Positions 1 to 8,828 of a stretch of 64,000 bases of DNA are shown here, piece after piece. Source of the DNA: Kosakonia quasisacchari (GTDB lineage: Bacteria; Pseudomonadota; Gammaproteobacteria; Enterobacterales; Enterobacteriaceae); contig NZ_SJOP01000022.1 of assembly GCF_004331415.1 (NCBI RefSeq), positions 1 to 64,000 of the forward strand, written 5' to 3'. Each line of letters opens with the position of its first letter. Position 1 is the stretch's first letter. The position numbers and the translations under genes were made by a program. Under the pieces are notes generated by a model, which worked only from the letters and a program-made list of their open reading frames with translations, ran no database searches and was not told the origin of the DNA.

Positions 1-14
1 GTGTGCCGTGTCAG

Positions 15-51
15 TGGAGGCGCATTATAGGGAGTTAATTTCCGCTGACAA
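15..51 (-). promoter_or_regulatory. rrn P1-type promoter of a leftward rRNA operon
   Basis: On the minus strand a -35 TTGTCA (46-51) and a consensus -10 TATAAT (24-29) are separated by 16 bp, followed by a GC-rich discriminator and the start region CTGACACGG near position 15. The match to E. coli rrn P1 promoters is nearly base for base. An A/T-rich tract at 52-90 is placed like an UP element. In E. coli rrnA follows hemG in the same direction, so the 16S gene should begin just outside the left edge. The GC discriminator suggests stringent (ppGpp/DksA) control, which is inference from the family. Confidence 0.9.
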
Positions 52-103
52 GTATAAATTTAAAAAAAGTTTTCGTTCGCTTAATTTTCAGTCGCAACGG
101 CCG

Positions 104-646
104 CTAATCGGTCGATTTGCATTTTAATTGAGCGATTTCGCGGGCAAAACTCGCTACATGCTGCCAGTCGGTATAGACAACTTCTCTGGTGGGATCGGTT
201 TCGCCGCCGGTCATCTTCATAATCAGTTGAATCATCAAGCGGTCATACCAACGATAATGTGGGTAACGCAGTGCACCGGCAAATACCGCGCACTGATCTG
301 GCTGCCACGGTGAAGAGAGTAAAAATTTGCGCGTGTAGCTATTGGTTTGCGGAGAACTTTTCTCAGGCTTACGCGCAACAAGGTTAACGGAGTAGAACGC
401 GCTCGGTAGCGCATTCAACTGCTGCAGGTGCTTTTTCACAAAGCTCGCCAGCGCCGGATGGAAATGGCCGTAACGGATAGACGCACCAATCACCACACGC
501 TCATAGTTATCCCATTCTATATCTGGCGTACGGTTCAGGTTCACCACATCGGCATAGACACCAAGCTCTTTCAGCTCGGACGCCAGATAAGCAGCGATTT
601 CCCGAGTTTGCCCATCTCTGGTTGAAAATAGAATCAATGTTTTCAC
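104..646 (-). CDS. hemG: Menaquinone-dependent protoporphyrinogen IX dehydrogenase HemG
   Basis: A 180-residue flavodoxin-like enzyme that oxidises protoporphyrinogen IX to protoporphyrin IX at the inner membrane and passes electrons to quinones. The FMN phosphate-binding loop FSTRDGQT is at residues 7-14, and the protein aligns end to end with E. coli HemG (181 aa), including the SIRYGH and SVNLVARKPEK segments. It is the last gene of the leftward pepQ-yigZ-trkH-hemG run, starting 11 nt after the trkH stop. The rrn promoter lies directly downstream. Identification is certain at family level. Confidence 0.97.
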   Translation of the reverse strand: MKTLILFSTRDGQTREIAAYLASELKELGVYADVVNLNRTPDIEWDNYERVVIGASIRYGHFHPALASFVKKHLQQLNALPSAFYSVNLVARKPEKSSPQTNSYTRKFLLSSPWQPDQCAVFAGALRYPHYRWYDRLMIQLIMKMTGGETDPTREVVYTDWQHVASFAREIAQLKCKSTD

Positions 647-657
647 GTCACGCTCCC

Positions 658-2109
658 TTATTCGCGCCAGAAGGTTGGGGTAAACAGAACCAACAATGTG
701 AAGACTTCAAGACGACCAAACAGCATATTCGCGATGAGGATCCACTTCGCCACCGGATTCATACTCGCGAAGTTATCAGCAACCACGCCCAGCCCTGGCC
801 CCAGGTTATTCAGCGTGGCGACAACCGAAGCGAAAGCAGAAAAGTCATCCACGCCCGTGGCGATAATCGCCAGCATGCTGACAATAAACACCAGCGCATA
901 GGCAGAGAAGAACCCCCACACCGCTTCAAGAATACGTTCCGGCAATGCGCGATTCCCAAGCTTAATGCTGTAAACCGCATTCGGGTGCACCAGACGTTTC
1001 AGCTCGCGGTTACCCTGTTTGAACAGCAGCAATATGCGGATCACTTTCAAACCACCACCGGTAGAACCCGCACAGCCACCAATAAACGCCGAGCACAATA
1101 GCAACACCGGCAAGAACAGCGGCCAGCGCGCAATACTGTCAGTGGTAAACCCAGCAGTTGTCGCCATCGACACCACCTGAAAGAAAGCCTGGTTCACCGT
1201 CGTCACTGCGGAGCTGTAAACATCGTGGAACCACAGCACCACGGTGCAGATCACCACCAGCGTCAGTTGCACACCGATAAACATTCTGAATTCAGGATCG
1301 CGCCAGTAAACTTTCAGGCTGCGCCCGCTCAGTAAAGAGAAGTGCAGGCCGTAGTTACAACCAGAGATCAATAAGAAGATAGCAATGATAGTGTTGATGG
1401 TTGGGCTATTGAAGTAACCCACGCTGGCATCATGTGTCGAAAAGCCGCCAATGGCGATGGTCGAGAAGCTATGGCCGATAGCGTCAAAAACGGGCATCCC
1501 GGCAAACCACAGCGCCAACGCACAAGCCACGGTCAGCAGCACATAAATAAGCCACAGCGTTTTCGCCGTTTCGGCAATACGCGGGCGCATTTTGTTATCT
1601 TTCAGCGGCCCGGGCATCTCCGCGCGGTAAAGCTGCATCCCACCCACGCCCAGAATCGGCAGTATCGCAACCGCCAACACGATGATCCCCATCCCGCCAA
1701 ACCATTGCAGCATCTGGCGGTAGAAAAGGATGGCATGCGGCAACGAGTCCAACCCTACCAGCGTAGTCGCCCCTGTTGTCGTCAGGCCAGAGAACGATTC
1801 AAAAAAAGCGTCAGTCACCGTCAGGTTCGGGCTTTCCGAGAAAATAAACGGCAGCGCACCCACACTCCCCAGCACGGTCCAGAACAGCACGACGATCAAA
1901 AAGCCTTCGCGGGATTTCAGTTCCTTTTTCTCCCGACGGTTCGGCCACCACAGCATGGAGCCAATCACCAGCGCAGCGAAAAAGGTCTGGGTAAATGCAC
2001 GACCCGCACCGTCACGGTAAATAAGGGCAACCAGTCCGGGTAAGATCATCGTTCCGGAAAAGAGGATAACCAGCAGTCCAACGATTCGGGTTATGGCGCG
2101 AAATTGCAT
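658..2109 (-). CDS. trkH: Trk system potassium uptake protein TrkH
   Basis: The K+-translocating membrane subunit of the low-affinity Trk system, working with the peripheral NAD-binding subunit TrkA (encoded elsewhere). It has 483 aa, the same length as E. coli TrkH. The protein is strongly hydrophobic with four pseudo-repeats of the M1-P-M2 type. The first pore-loop filter TTTGATT is at residues 110-116 with Gly113, and later loops carry AIGGFST, TAGFTTDS and NNLGPGLG. It sits between yigZ (41 nt upstream) and hemG (11 nt downstream), in the conserved pepQ operon. Confidence 0.98.
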   Translation of the reverse strand: MQFRAITRIVGLLVILFSGTMILPGLVALIYRDGAGRAFTQTFFAALVIGSMLWWPNRREKKELKSREGFLIVVLFWTVLGSVGALPFIFSESPNLTVTDAFFESFSGLTTTGATTLVGLDSLPHAILFYRQMLQWFGGMGIIVLAVAILPILGVGGMQLYRAEMPGPLKDNKMRPRIAETAKTLWLIYVLLTVACALALWFAGMPVFDAIGHSFSTIAIGGFSTHDASVGYFNSPTINTIIAIFLLISGCNYGLHFSLLSGRSLKVYWRDPEFRMFIGVQLTLVVICTVVLWFHDVYSSAVTTVNQAFFQVVSMATTAGFTTDSIARWPLFLPVLLLCSAFIGGCAGSTGGGLKVIRILLLFKQGNRELKRLVHPNAVYSIKLGNRALPERILEAVWGFFSAYALVFIVSMLAIIATGVDDFSAFASVVATLNNLGPGLGVVADNFASMNPVAKWILIANMLFGRLEVFTLLVLFTPTFWRE

Positions 2110-2150
2110 CTCTGCCGCTTCCTTAGGTGTTCAGAAAATCAGGTGGGGGA

Positions 2151-2765
2151 TTATTCTTCAGTTTTTAACAATTGCAATGCGCCACGACTAAAATCAGCAA
2201 GCCTTGCTGAAAATGCGTCCAGTCTGCTGTGAGGAAGCGCCACTCGCAGATGCACGGAAGCCTGATACTCACTTGCGACAATTTTCCCCTCAAATTGCCC
2301 AAGCAGCGTTTCAACTCCGGCGAGCTGTGCGTAATCGCACCACAAAGTATATTCGGTTAATGGCGTTTTGCGGATGGTGGTTAAAAGGCTTAACGCCTGC
2401 TGCACACCGCCACCGTAAGCTTTCACCAGCCCACCGGTTCCCAGCAGCACGCCGCCATAATATCGCACCACGACGGCGGTAATTTCTCCGATACCGCTGC
2501 CCATCAACTGCGCGAGTATCGGTTTACCCGCCGTGCCCGCCGGTTCACCATCGTCAGAAAAGCCTAACTGCTGCGAATCATCCGGCGCGCCTGCGACCCA
2601 CGCCATACAGTGGTGACGCGCGTCCGGGTGTTCTGCCCGAACGGCGTCGACAAACGCTTTTGCTGCGTCGACACCATCCGTATGCGCCAGCAGGGTAATA
2701 AAACGGCTCTTCTTGATCTCCTCACTAAAGGTGACCGGTGCCGCCGGGATCAGCCAGCTCTCCAT
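2151..2765 (-). CDS. yigZ: IMPACT/YigZ family protein
   Basis: A 204-residue member of the YigZ/IMPACT family (UPF0029 N-terminal domain, DUF1949-type C-terminal domain), the same length as E. coli YigZ. Visible family signatures are KSRFI near residue 19, the RHHCMAWV stretch and the glycine-rich VRYYGGVLLGTGGLVKAY segment around residues 100-117. The bacterial function is not firmly known; the eukaryotic relative IMPACT modulates Gcn2 signalling. Its ATG shares one base with the pepQ stop (TAATG), implying translational coupling. Confidence 0.95.
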   Translation of the reverse strand: MESWLIPAAPVTFSEEIKKSRFITLLAHTDGVDAAKAFVDAVRAEHPDARHHCMAWVAGAPDDSQQLGFSDDGEPAGTAGKPILAQLMGSGIGEITAVVVRYYGGVLLGTGGLVKAYGGGVQQALSLLTTIRKTPLTEYTLWCDYAQLAGVETLLGQFEGKIVASEYQASVHLRVALPHSRLDAFSARLADFSRGALQLLKTEE

Positions 2766-4096
2766 TACGCCAGCTTCTGGTCCCGCGTCATGTTTTCAAT
2801 GCTGTTTTCGTGGATAACCACGTTATCTTCAATACGAATGCCGCCAAACGGTTTCAGCGCATCAATCTTCTGCCAGTTGAAGTGCTTGCTGAACGGGCCA
2901 TCGCGCCAAGGCGCCAACAGCGACTCAATAAAGTAGATACCCGGCTCGATGGTCAGCACCATGCGCGGTTCCATCACGCGTGTGCAGCGCAGATACGGGT
3001 ATTTCGATGGCGCAGCCAGATGCGTACCGCTGTCATCTTGCATAAAACCGGCGACATCATGCACCTGCAAACCAAGAGGGTGGCCAATACCGTGCGGCAT
3101 AAACGGCCCGGTAATATCCTCCTCAACCATGGCTTCTTCACTGATATCCGTAATGATTTGGTGGCGACGCAGCAATTTCGCGATACGCTGATGGAACTGC
3201 ACATGGTACTCCACGTAATTGACACCCGCTTTCATGGTGGCAATCAGCGCCAGTTGTTCATCGTTGACGTCTTTCACCAGTTGCGCGTAATCGGTGTCGC
3301 TGTTCGCCGCCCAAGTGCGCGTCAGGTCAGCGGCATAGCCGTTGTACTCCGCACCAGCATCCAGCAAGAAACTGCGCATTTCCGCCGGTGCGCGGTGGTC
3401 GAGCTTCGTGTAATGCAGGACAGCAGCGTGTTCGTTCAGCGCCACAATGTTGCCATAAGGCACGTCAGTATCTCGATGGCCGGTGGCGGTCAGATAGGCG
3501 AGGTTGATGTCGAACTCGCTCATGCCAGACTGGAACGCTTCATGCGCTGCGCGATGACCAATCACCGCCGTCTTCTGCGCTTCACGCATGCACGCCAGTT
3601 CATAATCGGTTTTATACGCACGGTAATAATGCAGGTAATCGATCACCCCTTTCGGGTTGATATTGCTTGCGGCGATATCAAGATTTAAGGCGCGTTCCGC
3701 AACCGGCCCAATATAGGCAATGTTGCCGCGCGCGGCTGGCAGTTGGCTGCCAATACTGTCCGCTTTCGGCAGCGCAATAACGTCAATTTCTTCGGTCCAG
3801 AAACTGGTCGGCAACGGTTCCACGTTGTGCCAGTAATCCACCGGCAAGTAAAACCACAGCTTCGGTTTATTCACACCATCAACCAGCAGCCAGCAATTCG
3901 GCACCTGCGTGACCGGCACCCAGGCTTTAAATTGTGGGTTCACTTTAAACGGGTAAGGGTGGTCATCAAGAAAGACATTAAACAACTCGCCGGAGTGAAT
4001 AAGTAACGCGTCGAGTTTAAACCGCGCCAGCACATCACGTGTGCGTTCCTGCAAAGTAACAATATGATTTTTATAAAGTTCAGCCAGTGAGTCCAT
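2765..4096 (-). CDS. pepQ: Xaa-Pro dipeptidase (prolidase) PepQ
   Basis: A cytosolic dinuclear-metal peptidase that cleaves dipeptides with C-terminal proline. With the start at 4096 the protein has 443 aa, the exact length of E. coli PepQ. A longer open frame to 4192 adds 32 unconserved residues and was rejected. All five pita-bread metal ligands are present: Asp246, Asp257, His339, Glu384 and Glu423. It heads the pepQ-yigZ-trkH-hemG operon, divergent from fadB across a 189-bp gap. Confidence 0.97.
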   Translation of the reverse strand: MDSLAELYKNHIVTLQERTRDVLARFKLDALLIHSGELFNVFLDDHPYPFKVNPQFKAWVPVTQVPNCWLLVDGVNKPKLWFYLPVDYWHNVEPLPTSFWTEEIDVIALPKADSIGSQLPAARGNIAYIGPVAERALNLDIAASNINPKGVIDYLHYYRAYKTDYELACMREAQKTAVIGHRAAHEAFQSGMSEFDINLAYLTATGHRDTDVPYGNIVALNEHAAVLHYTKLDHRAPAEMRSFLLDAGAEYNGYAADLTRTWAANSDTDYAQLVKDVNDEQLALIATMKAGVNYVEYHVQFHQRIAKLLRRHQIITDISEEAMVEEDITGPFMPHGIGHPLGLQVHDVAGFMQDDSGTHLAAPSKYPYLRCTRVMEPRMVLTIEPGIYFIESLLAPWRDGPFSKHFNWQKIDALKPFGGIRIEDNVVIHENSIENMTRDQKLA

Positions 4097-4244
4097 CGTT
4101 TTTCCTTTTGTTTCTTGTGACCTCAAGTTTTCGCATCTTAGCACACCTGTCCACAACTGAGTGATTTCCGCCGAGCGTGATCGGCGCTGCATTTTTTTAA
4201 TGAGTTATTTGCATTTTTTTAACATAAAAACCACACTCCGCTTC

Positions 4245-4261
4245 ATCTGGTACGACCAGAT
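4245..4261 (+). promoter_or_regulatory. FadR operator of fadBA
   Basis: The sequence ATCTGGTACGACCAGAT is a 17-bp perfect inverted repeat around a central base and is identical, as recalled, to the FadR operator of E. coli fadB. It starts 41 bp upstream of the fadB ATG, where FadR would block transcription until long-chain acyl-CoA releases it. A weak candidate -35 TTGCAT is at 4209-4214, which would put the operator over the start site. Confidence 0.9.
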
Positions 4262-4285
4262 CACCGCTGGATTCAGGAGACTGAC

Positions 4286-6475
4286 ATGCTCTACAAAGGC
4301 AATAACCTGTACCTCGACTGGCTGGAAGATGGCATCGCCGAACTGGTGTTTGATGCGCCTGGCTCAGTTAACAAGCTTGATACCGCTACCGTCGCCAGCC
4401 TTGGCGAAGCGTTGGGCGTGCTGGAAAAGCAATCAGATTTAAAAGGGCTGCTGCTGCGCTCAGAAAAAGCGGCCTTTATTGTCGGTGCCGACATCACCGA
4501 ATTCCTCTCCCTGTTCCTGGTCCCGGAAGAACAGTTGAGCCAATGGCTGCACTTTGCTAACAGCGTCTTTAATCGCCTGGAAGATCTGCCCGTTCCGACA
4601 ATCTCCGCCGTGAATGGCTATGCCCTCGGCGGTGGCTGCGAATGTGTACTGGCAACAGACTACCGCTTAGCCACACCGGATCTGCGCATTGGCCTGCCGG
4701 AAACCAAACTCGGCATCATGCCAGGCTTTGGCGGCTCGGTGCGTATGCCGCGTCTGTTGGGCGCCGATAGCGCACTGGAGATCATCGCCGCCGGGAAAGA
4801 TGTCGGCGCGGAACAAGCACTGAAAATCGGCCTGGTTGATGGCATCGTCAAACCGGAGAAATTGCGTGATGGCGCGGTGGCGATTCTGCGTCAGGCGATT
4901 AATGGCGATCTCGACTGGAAAGCCAAACGCCAGCCGAAGCTGGAGCCATTGAAGCTGAGTAAAATTGAAGCCGCCATGAGCTTTACCATCGCCAAAGGCA
5001 TGGTGATGCAAACCGCCGGGAAACACTACCCGGCACCGATCACTGCGGTTAAAACCATTGAAGCCGCCGCCAGATTTGGCCGCGAAGAAGCACTGAAACT
5101 GGAAAACCAGAGCTTTGTTCCACTCGCTCATACCAATGAAGCCTGCGCGCTGGTCGGCATTTTCCTCAATGACCAGTATGTGAAAGGCAAAGCGAAAAAA
5201 CTCACCAAAGATATTGAAACCCCCAAACATGCTGCGGTGCTTGGCGCAGGCATCATGGGCGGCGGTATCGCTTACCAGTCGGCCTGGAAAGGCGTGCCGG
5301 TATTGATGAAGGATATCAACGAGAAATCCCTCGCGCTTGGCATTAATGAAGCGGGCAAGCTGCTGAATAAGCAACTTGAGCGCGGCAAGATCGATGGCCT
5401 GAAGCTGGCGAACGTGATTGCTACTATTCAGCCGACGCTGGAATACGCTGGTTTTGAGCGTGTCGATGTGGTGGTGGAAGCGGTGGTAGAAAACCCGAAA
5501 GTGAAAAAAGCGGTACTGGCGGAAACAGAAGACAAGGTTCGCCCGGATACCGTGTTGGCCTCCAATACCTCGACCATTCCGATCGGTGAACTGGCGAGCG
5601 TACTGAAGCGCCCGCAGAATTTCTGCGGCATGCACTTCTTCAACCCGGTACACCGTATGCCGCTGGTTGAGGTCATTCGCGGCGAGAAAACCTCTGACGA
5701 CACCATCGCGAAAGTGGTGGCCTGGGCGAGCAAGATGGGCAAAACGCCGATTGTGGTCAACGATTGCCCTGGCTTCTTTGTTAACCGCGTGCTGTTCCCC
5801 TACTTTGCCGGGTTCAGCCAGTTGCTGCGCGACGGCGCGGATTTCCGCAAAATCGACAAAGTGATGGAAAAACAGTTCGGCTGGCCGATGGGCCCGGCCT
5901 ATCTGCTCGATGTTGTCGGCATTGATACCGCGCATCACGCGCAGGCAGTGATGGCGGCTGGGTTCCCACAACGGATGCAGAAAGATTATCGCGATGCGAT
6001 TGACGCGCTGTTCGACGCCAACCGTTTTGGGCAGAAAAATGGCCTCGGTTTCTGGCGCTATAAAGAAGACAGCAAAGGCAAACCGAAGAAAGAAGAAGAC
6101 AGCGCCGTGGACAGCATGCTGGCGGAAATCAGCAAAGGCAAACACGATTTCAGCGATGACGAAATTATCGCGCGCATGATGATCCCAATGATCAACGAAG
6201 TGGTACGTTGCCTTGAAGAAGGCATTATCGCCAGCCCCGCAGAAGCAGATATGGCGCTGGTTTACGGCCTGGGCTTCCCTCCGTTCCACGGCGGCGCGTT
6301 CCGCTGGCTGGATACGCTCGGCAGCGCGAAATACCTCGATATGACGCAGCATTATCAGCACCTTGGCCCGCTGTATGAAGTTCCGGCGGGGCTGCGTGAA
6401 AAAGCGCGTCACAACGAACCTTACTATCCTGCGGTTGAACCTGCGCGCCCGGTGGGCGATTTGAAAACGGCTTAA
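4286..6475 (+). CDS. fadB: Fatty acid oxidation complex alpha subunit FadB
   Basis: The multifunctional alpha subunit of aerobic beta-oxidation: enoyl-CoA hydratase, 3-hydroxyacyl-CoA dehydrogenase and epimerase/isomerase. It has 729 aa, as in E. coli. The N-terminal crotonase domain (about 1-190) keeps Glu119 in GGGCEC and Glu139 in GLPET. The NAD loop GAGIMGGG is at 320-327, and His450 in GMHFFNPVHR is the dehydrogenase catalytic residue. A good ribosome site (AGGAG) precedes the ATG. FadA follows after 9 nt, and the two subunits form an alpha2-beta2 complex. The upstream FadR operator indicates control by fatty acids. Confidence 0.98.
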   Translation: MLYKGNNLYLDWLEDGIAELVFDAPGSVNKLDTATVASLGEALGVLEKQSDLKGLLLRSEKAAFIVGADITEFLSLFLVPEEQLSQWLHFANSVFNRLEDLPVPTISAVNGYALGGGCECVLATDYRLATPDLRIGLPETKLGIMPGFGGSVRMPRLLGADSALEIIAAGKDVGAEQALKIGLVDGIVKPEKLRDGAVAILRQAINGDLDWKAKRQPKLEPLKLSKIEAAMSFTIAKGMVMQTAGKHYPAPITAVKTIEAAARFGREEALKLENQSFVPLAHTNEACALVGIFLNDQYVKGKAKKLTKDIETPKHAAVLGAGIMGGGIAYQSAWKGVPVLMKDINEKSLALGINEAGKLLNKQLERGKIDGLKLANVIATIQPTLEYAGFERVDVVVEAVVENPKVKKAVLAETEDKVRPDTVLASNTSTIPIGELASVLKRPQNFCGMHFFNPVHRMPLVEVIRGEKTSDDTIAKVVAWASKMGKTPIVVNDCPGFFVNRVLFPYFAGFSQLLRDGADFRKIDKVMEKQFGWPMGPAYLLDVVGIDTAHHAQAVMAAGFPQRMQKDYRDAIDALFDANRFGQKNGLGFWRYKEDSKGKPKKEEDSAVDSMLAEISKGKHDFSDDEIIARMMIPMINEVVRCLEEGIIASPAEADMALVYGLGFPPFHGGAFRWLDTLGSAKYLDMTQHYQHLGPLYEVPAGLREKARHNEPYYPAVEPARPVGDLKTA

Positions 6476-6484
6476 GGAGTCACA

Positions 6485-7648
6485 ATGGAACACGTTGTCA
6501 TTGTCGATGCGATTCGCACCCCGATGGGCCGTTCAAAAGGCGGCGCATTTCGCAATGTCCGGGCGGAAGACCTTTCCGCTCATCTGATGCGTAGCCTGCT
6601 GGCGCGTAACCCGGCGCTGGACGCAAGCGCTATCGACGATATTTACTGGGGTTGCGTACAGCAGACGCTGGAACAGGGCTTCAATATTGCCCGTAACGCC
6701 GCGCTGCTGGCTGAAATTCCACATTCTGTACCGGCCGTAACGGTTAACCGCCTGTGCGGCTCCTCAATGCAGGCGTTACACGACGCTGCACGCATGATCA
6801 TGACCGGCGATGCGCAGGTTTGTATGGTCGGCGGCGTGGAACATATGGGCCACGTACCGATGAGTCACGGCGTTGATTTTCATCCGGGCATGAGCCGTAA
6901 CGTCGCAAAAGCGGCGGGGATGATGGGGCTGACCGCTGAAATGTTATCGCGCATGCACGGTATCAGCCGCGAAATGCAGGATGCCTTTGCTGCCCGCTCT
7001 CACGCCCGAGCCTGGGCCGCGACGCAATCCGGTGCGTTCAAAAATGAATTGATCCCGACCGGCGGCCACGATGCAGACGGTGTACTGAAACAGTTTACCT
7101 ATGACGAAGTGATCCGCCCGGAAACCACGGTCGAAGCACTGTCGACTCTGCGACCGGCCTTTGATCCGGTAAGCGGCACCGTTACCGCTGGCACCTCTTC
7201 GGCGCTGTCAGACGGTGCATCAGCAATGCTGGTGATGAGCGAGAGCCGCGCTCGTGAGCTGGGTCTGAAGCCGCGCGCGCGCATTCGTTCGATGGCGGTT
7301 GTTGGCTGCGATCCGTCGATCATGGGCTATGGCCCAGTTCCGGCTTCTCAACTGGCGCTGAAAAAAGCCGGATTGACCGCCAGCGATATCGACCTGTTTG
7401 AGATGAATGAAGCGTTTGCCGCACAGATCCTGCCGTGTATTAAAGATCTGGGCCTTATGGAACAGATCGATGAAAAGATCAACCTCAACGGTGGCGCGAT
7501 TGCGCTTGGTCACCCGCTGGGCTGCTCCGGAACACGTATCAGCACCACGCTGCTGAACCTGATGGAACGTAAAGACGCACAATTTGGTCTGGCGACCATG
7601 TGCATCGGTTTAGGCCAGGGGATCGCCACGGTGTTTGAACGCGTTTAA
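6485..7648 (+). CDS. fadA: 3-ketoacyl-CoA thiolase FadA
   Basis: The beta subunit of the fatty acid oxidation complex, which cleaves 3-ketoacyl-CoA to acetyl-CoA and a shortened acyl-CoA. It has 387 aa, as in E. coli. The thiolase active site is complete: nucleophile Cys91 in CGSSMQ, His343 in GHPLGCSGTR and Cys373 in MCIG. It starts 9 nt after the fadB stop with AAGGAG before the ATG. The likely transcript end is the hairpin at 7927-7951, so the 3' untranslated region would carry two ERIC-like repeats. Confidence 0.98.
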   Translation: MEHVVIVDAIRTPMGRSKGGAFRNVRAEDLSAHLMRSLLARNPALDASAIDDIYWGCVQQTLEQGFNIARNAALLAEIPHSVPAVTVNRLCGSSMQALHDAARMIMTGDAQVCMVGGVEHMGHVPMSHGVDFHPGMSRNVAKAAGMMGLTAEMLSRMHGISREMQDAFAARSHARAWAATQSGAFKNELIPTGGHDADGVLKQFTYDEVIRPETTVEALSTLRPAFDPVSGTVTAGTSSALSDGASAMLVMSESRARELGLKPRARIRSMAVVGCDPSIMGYGPVPASQLALKKAGLTASDIDLFEMNEAFAAQILPCIKDLGLMEQIDEKINLNGGAIALGHPLGCSGTRISTTLLNLMERKDAQFGLATMCIGLGQGIATVFERV

Positions 7649-7675
7649 CGCTTCAGGCAGGAAAAGGATCTGTCT

Positions 7676-7786
7676 CGAAACCATTGATGCCAGAGCAAGG
7701 CGGCAACGGAGTGAATCCCAGGGAACATAGACAACTATGTGACCTGGGTGAGCGAAGGCAGCCACAACAAGGGCAAAGAGAAAGGT
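7676..7786. repeat. ERIC-like element, copy A
   Basis: The stretch contains GTGAATCCCAGGGAAC and GTGACCTGGGTGAGCG, which match the inward-facing core of the enterobacterial repetitive intergenic consensus (the conserved GTGAATCCCC and GTGACTGGGGTGAGCG blocks). The arms CCCAGG and CCTGGG are complementary around a central tract. The flanks (AGAGCAAGGCGGCAACG and GAAGGCAGCC) also recur in the neighbouring copies. Boundaries are approximate because the outer ends are degenerate. Confidence 0.75.
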
Positions 7787-7912
7787 CAATCAAGCCATTG
7801 GCACCAGAGCAAAGCAGCACCTGAGTGAATCCCCGGGAGCATCGTGAACTGTGTGACTGGGGTGAACGAAGGCAGTTAACGCCGCGATGGTGACAAGGGT
7901 AGAGAGAAGGTT
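7787..7912. repeat. ERIC-like element, copy B
   Basis: A second direct copy next to copy A: GAGTGAATCCCCGGGAG, then GTGTGACTGGGGTGAACG, with flanks AGAGCAAAGCAGCA and GAAGGCAGTTAACGCC. It differs from copy A at scattered positions, suggesting an old tandem arrangement rather than a recent duplication. It ends just before the fadA-side terminator hairpin. Confidence 0.75.
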
Positions 7913-7926
7913 TAGTTGCCGTTCTT

Positions 7927-7953
7927 CCCGCCTGTCAGGGGCGGGTTTTTTAT
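7927..7953 (+). terminator. Rho-independent terminator downstream of fadBA
   Basis: CCCGCC (7927-7932) pairs with GGCGGG (7940-7945) around a 7-nt loop and is followed directly by TTTTTT. The T tract is only on the plus strand, so it stops transcription coming from fadA, 279 nt upstream. It sits between two ERIC-like copies. Confidence 0.8.
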
Positions 7954-7963
7954 TTCTGTTATC

Positions 7964-8115
7964 CGGCAGTCAACCACCGCAGCGATGGTGAAGAGAAAAG
8001 CGATATCGAAGCCGTTGGTACCAGGGCAAGGTGGCAAAGAATTAATCCCCGGCAGCATCGTGAACTATGTGACCGGGGAGAACGACGGCAGCCAACGCGG
8101 CTAGAGTGACAAAGG
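7964..8115. repeat. ERIC-like element, partial tail plus copy C
   Basis: After the terminator, 7964-8000 resembles only the right end of the repeat (GGCAGT, CAACC, GCGATGGTGAAGAGAAAAG). A more complete copy at about 8001-8115 follows, with AGGGCAAGGTGGCAAAG, TTAATCCCCGG and GTGACCGGGGAGAACGACGGCAGCC. The arrangement suggests a block of three to four copies, one of which lost its left half where the terminator now stands. Apart from these repeats and the terminator I see nothing in the 7649-8126 gap. Confidence 0.6.
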
Positions 8116-8126
8116 CGAAGACAGGC

Positions 8127-8828
8127 TTAGATAAACGCAAACGCATCGCCAAACAGACGATCTTCACGCGCACCGCGCTCATTACAGAACAGATCGCGGG
8201 CGATTTTCGCCATCTCGAAACGGCCTGCAATATAGATATCGTGCTCGGCCAGCGAACCGAAATCCTGCAACACCGCAGCCAGTACGGTGCCAGAGCGGCC
8301 ACGCCAGCCTGCTTCCGGCTGCTCAACGACAGGCACAACACGCAGATTCGGATGATCCACCGACAACGCTTCCAGCTCGCTTAAATCGTAGAGATGTTTC
8401 TCTTCGCGCCCGCCCCAGTAAATGGTGATTTCACGATTCGTGTTTTGCGCCAGCGACGTCAGCAAAATAGAGCGGACATACGAGAAACCGGTACCACCGG
8501 CAATCAGCACCATCGGACGCTCTTCATCGTCACGCAGCCAGGCATCGCCGTGCGGAATATCGATAACGATTTCCCGGTCTTTCAGAATGCGATCCATCAC
8601 CGCCATGGCGTAGAGATTCAGCTCAGACGCGCCAATATGCAGTTCGATAAAATCATGCTGATCCGGCGTTGAGGCCATAGAGAACGGGCGTTTGTCTCGC
8701 TCATCCATCACCACCATCAGATACTGGCCCGCGCGGAACGAAAAAGCCGCCTCCGGCACTAAACGGACACGATATACGGTATCAGTGATGGCCTCTACCG
8801 AGGTCACTTTACAGCTTAAGGTTGTCAT
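8127..8828 (-). CDS. fre: NAD(P)H-flavin reductase Fre
   Basis: A soluble oxidoreductase that reduces free FMN or riboflavin with NAD(P)H, supplying reduced flavin to other systems (ferric iron reduction, activation of ribonucleotide reductase). It has 233 aa, as in E. coli. The flavin-binding RPFS motif is at 47-50 and the nicotinamide-binding GGTGFSY loop is near residue 110. Its start overlaps the ubiD stop by 4 nt (ATGA). The pairing fits, because UbiD needs prenylated FMN made from reduced FMN. Confidence 0.97.
   Translation of the reverse strand: MTTLSCKVTSVEAITDTVYRVRLVPEAAFSFRAGQYLMVVMDERDKRPFSMASTPDQHDFIELHIGASELNLYAMAVMDRILKDREIVIDIPHGDAWLRDDEERPMVLIAGGTGFSYVRSILLTSLAQNTNREITIYWGGREEKHLYDLSELEALSVDHPNLRVVPVVEQPEAGWRGRSGTVLAAVLQDFGSLAEHDIYIAGRFEMAKIARDLFCNERGAREDRLFGDAFAFI

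Noticed and set aside
4667..6493. A 608-codon open frame antisense to fadB
   Set aside because: It lies fully opposite a certain gene, has the His/Arg/Gln-rich composition typical of frames opposite GC-rich codons, and has no recognisable domain. The long antisense frames opposite metE (24405-25592), wecC (60002-61111) and pepQ (2738-3688) were rejected for the same reason.
7676..8115. The fadA-fre repeats as a CRISPR array
   Set aside because: Copies are long, diverged and irregularly spaced, with inverted-repeat cores matching ERIC. There are no constant short repeats, no spacers and no cas genes.
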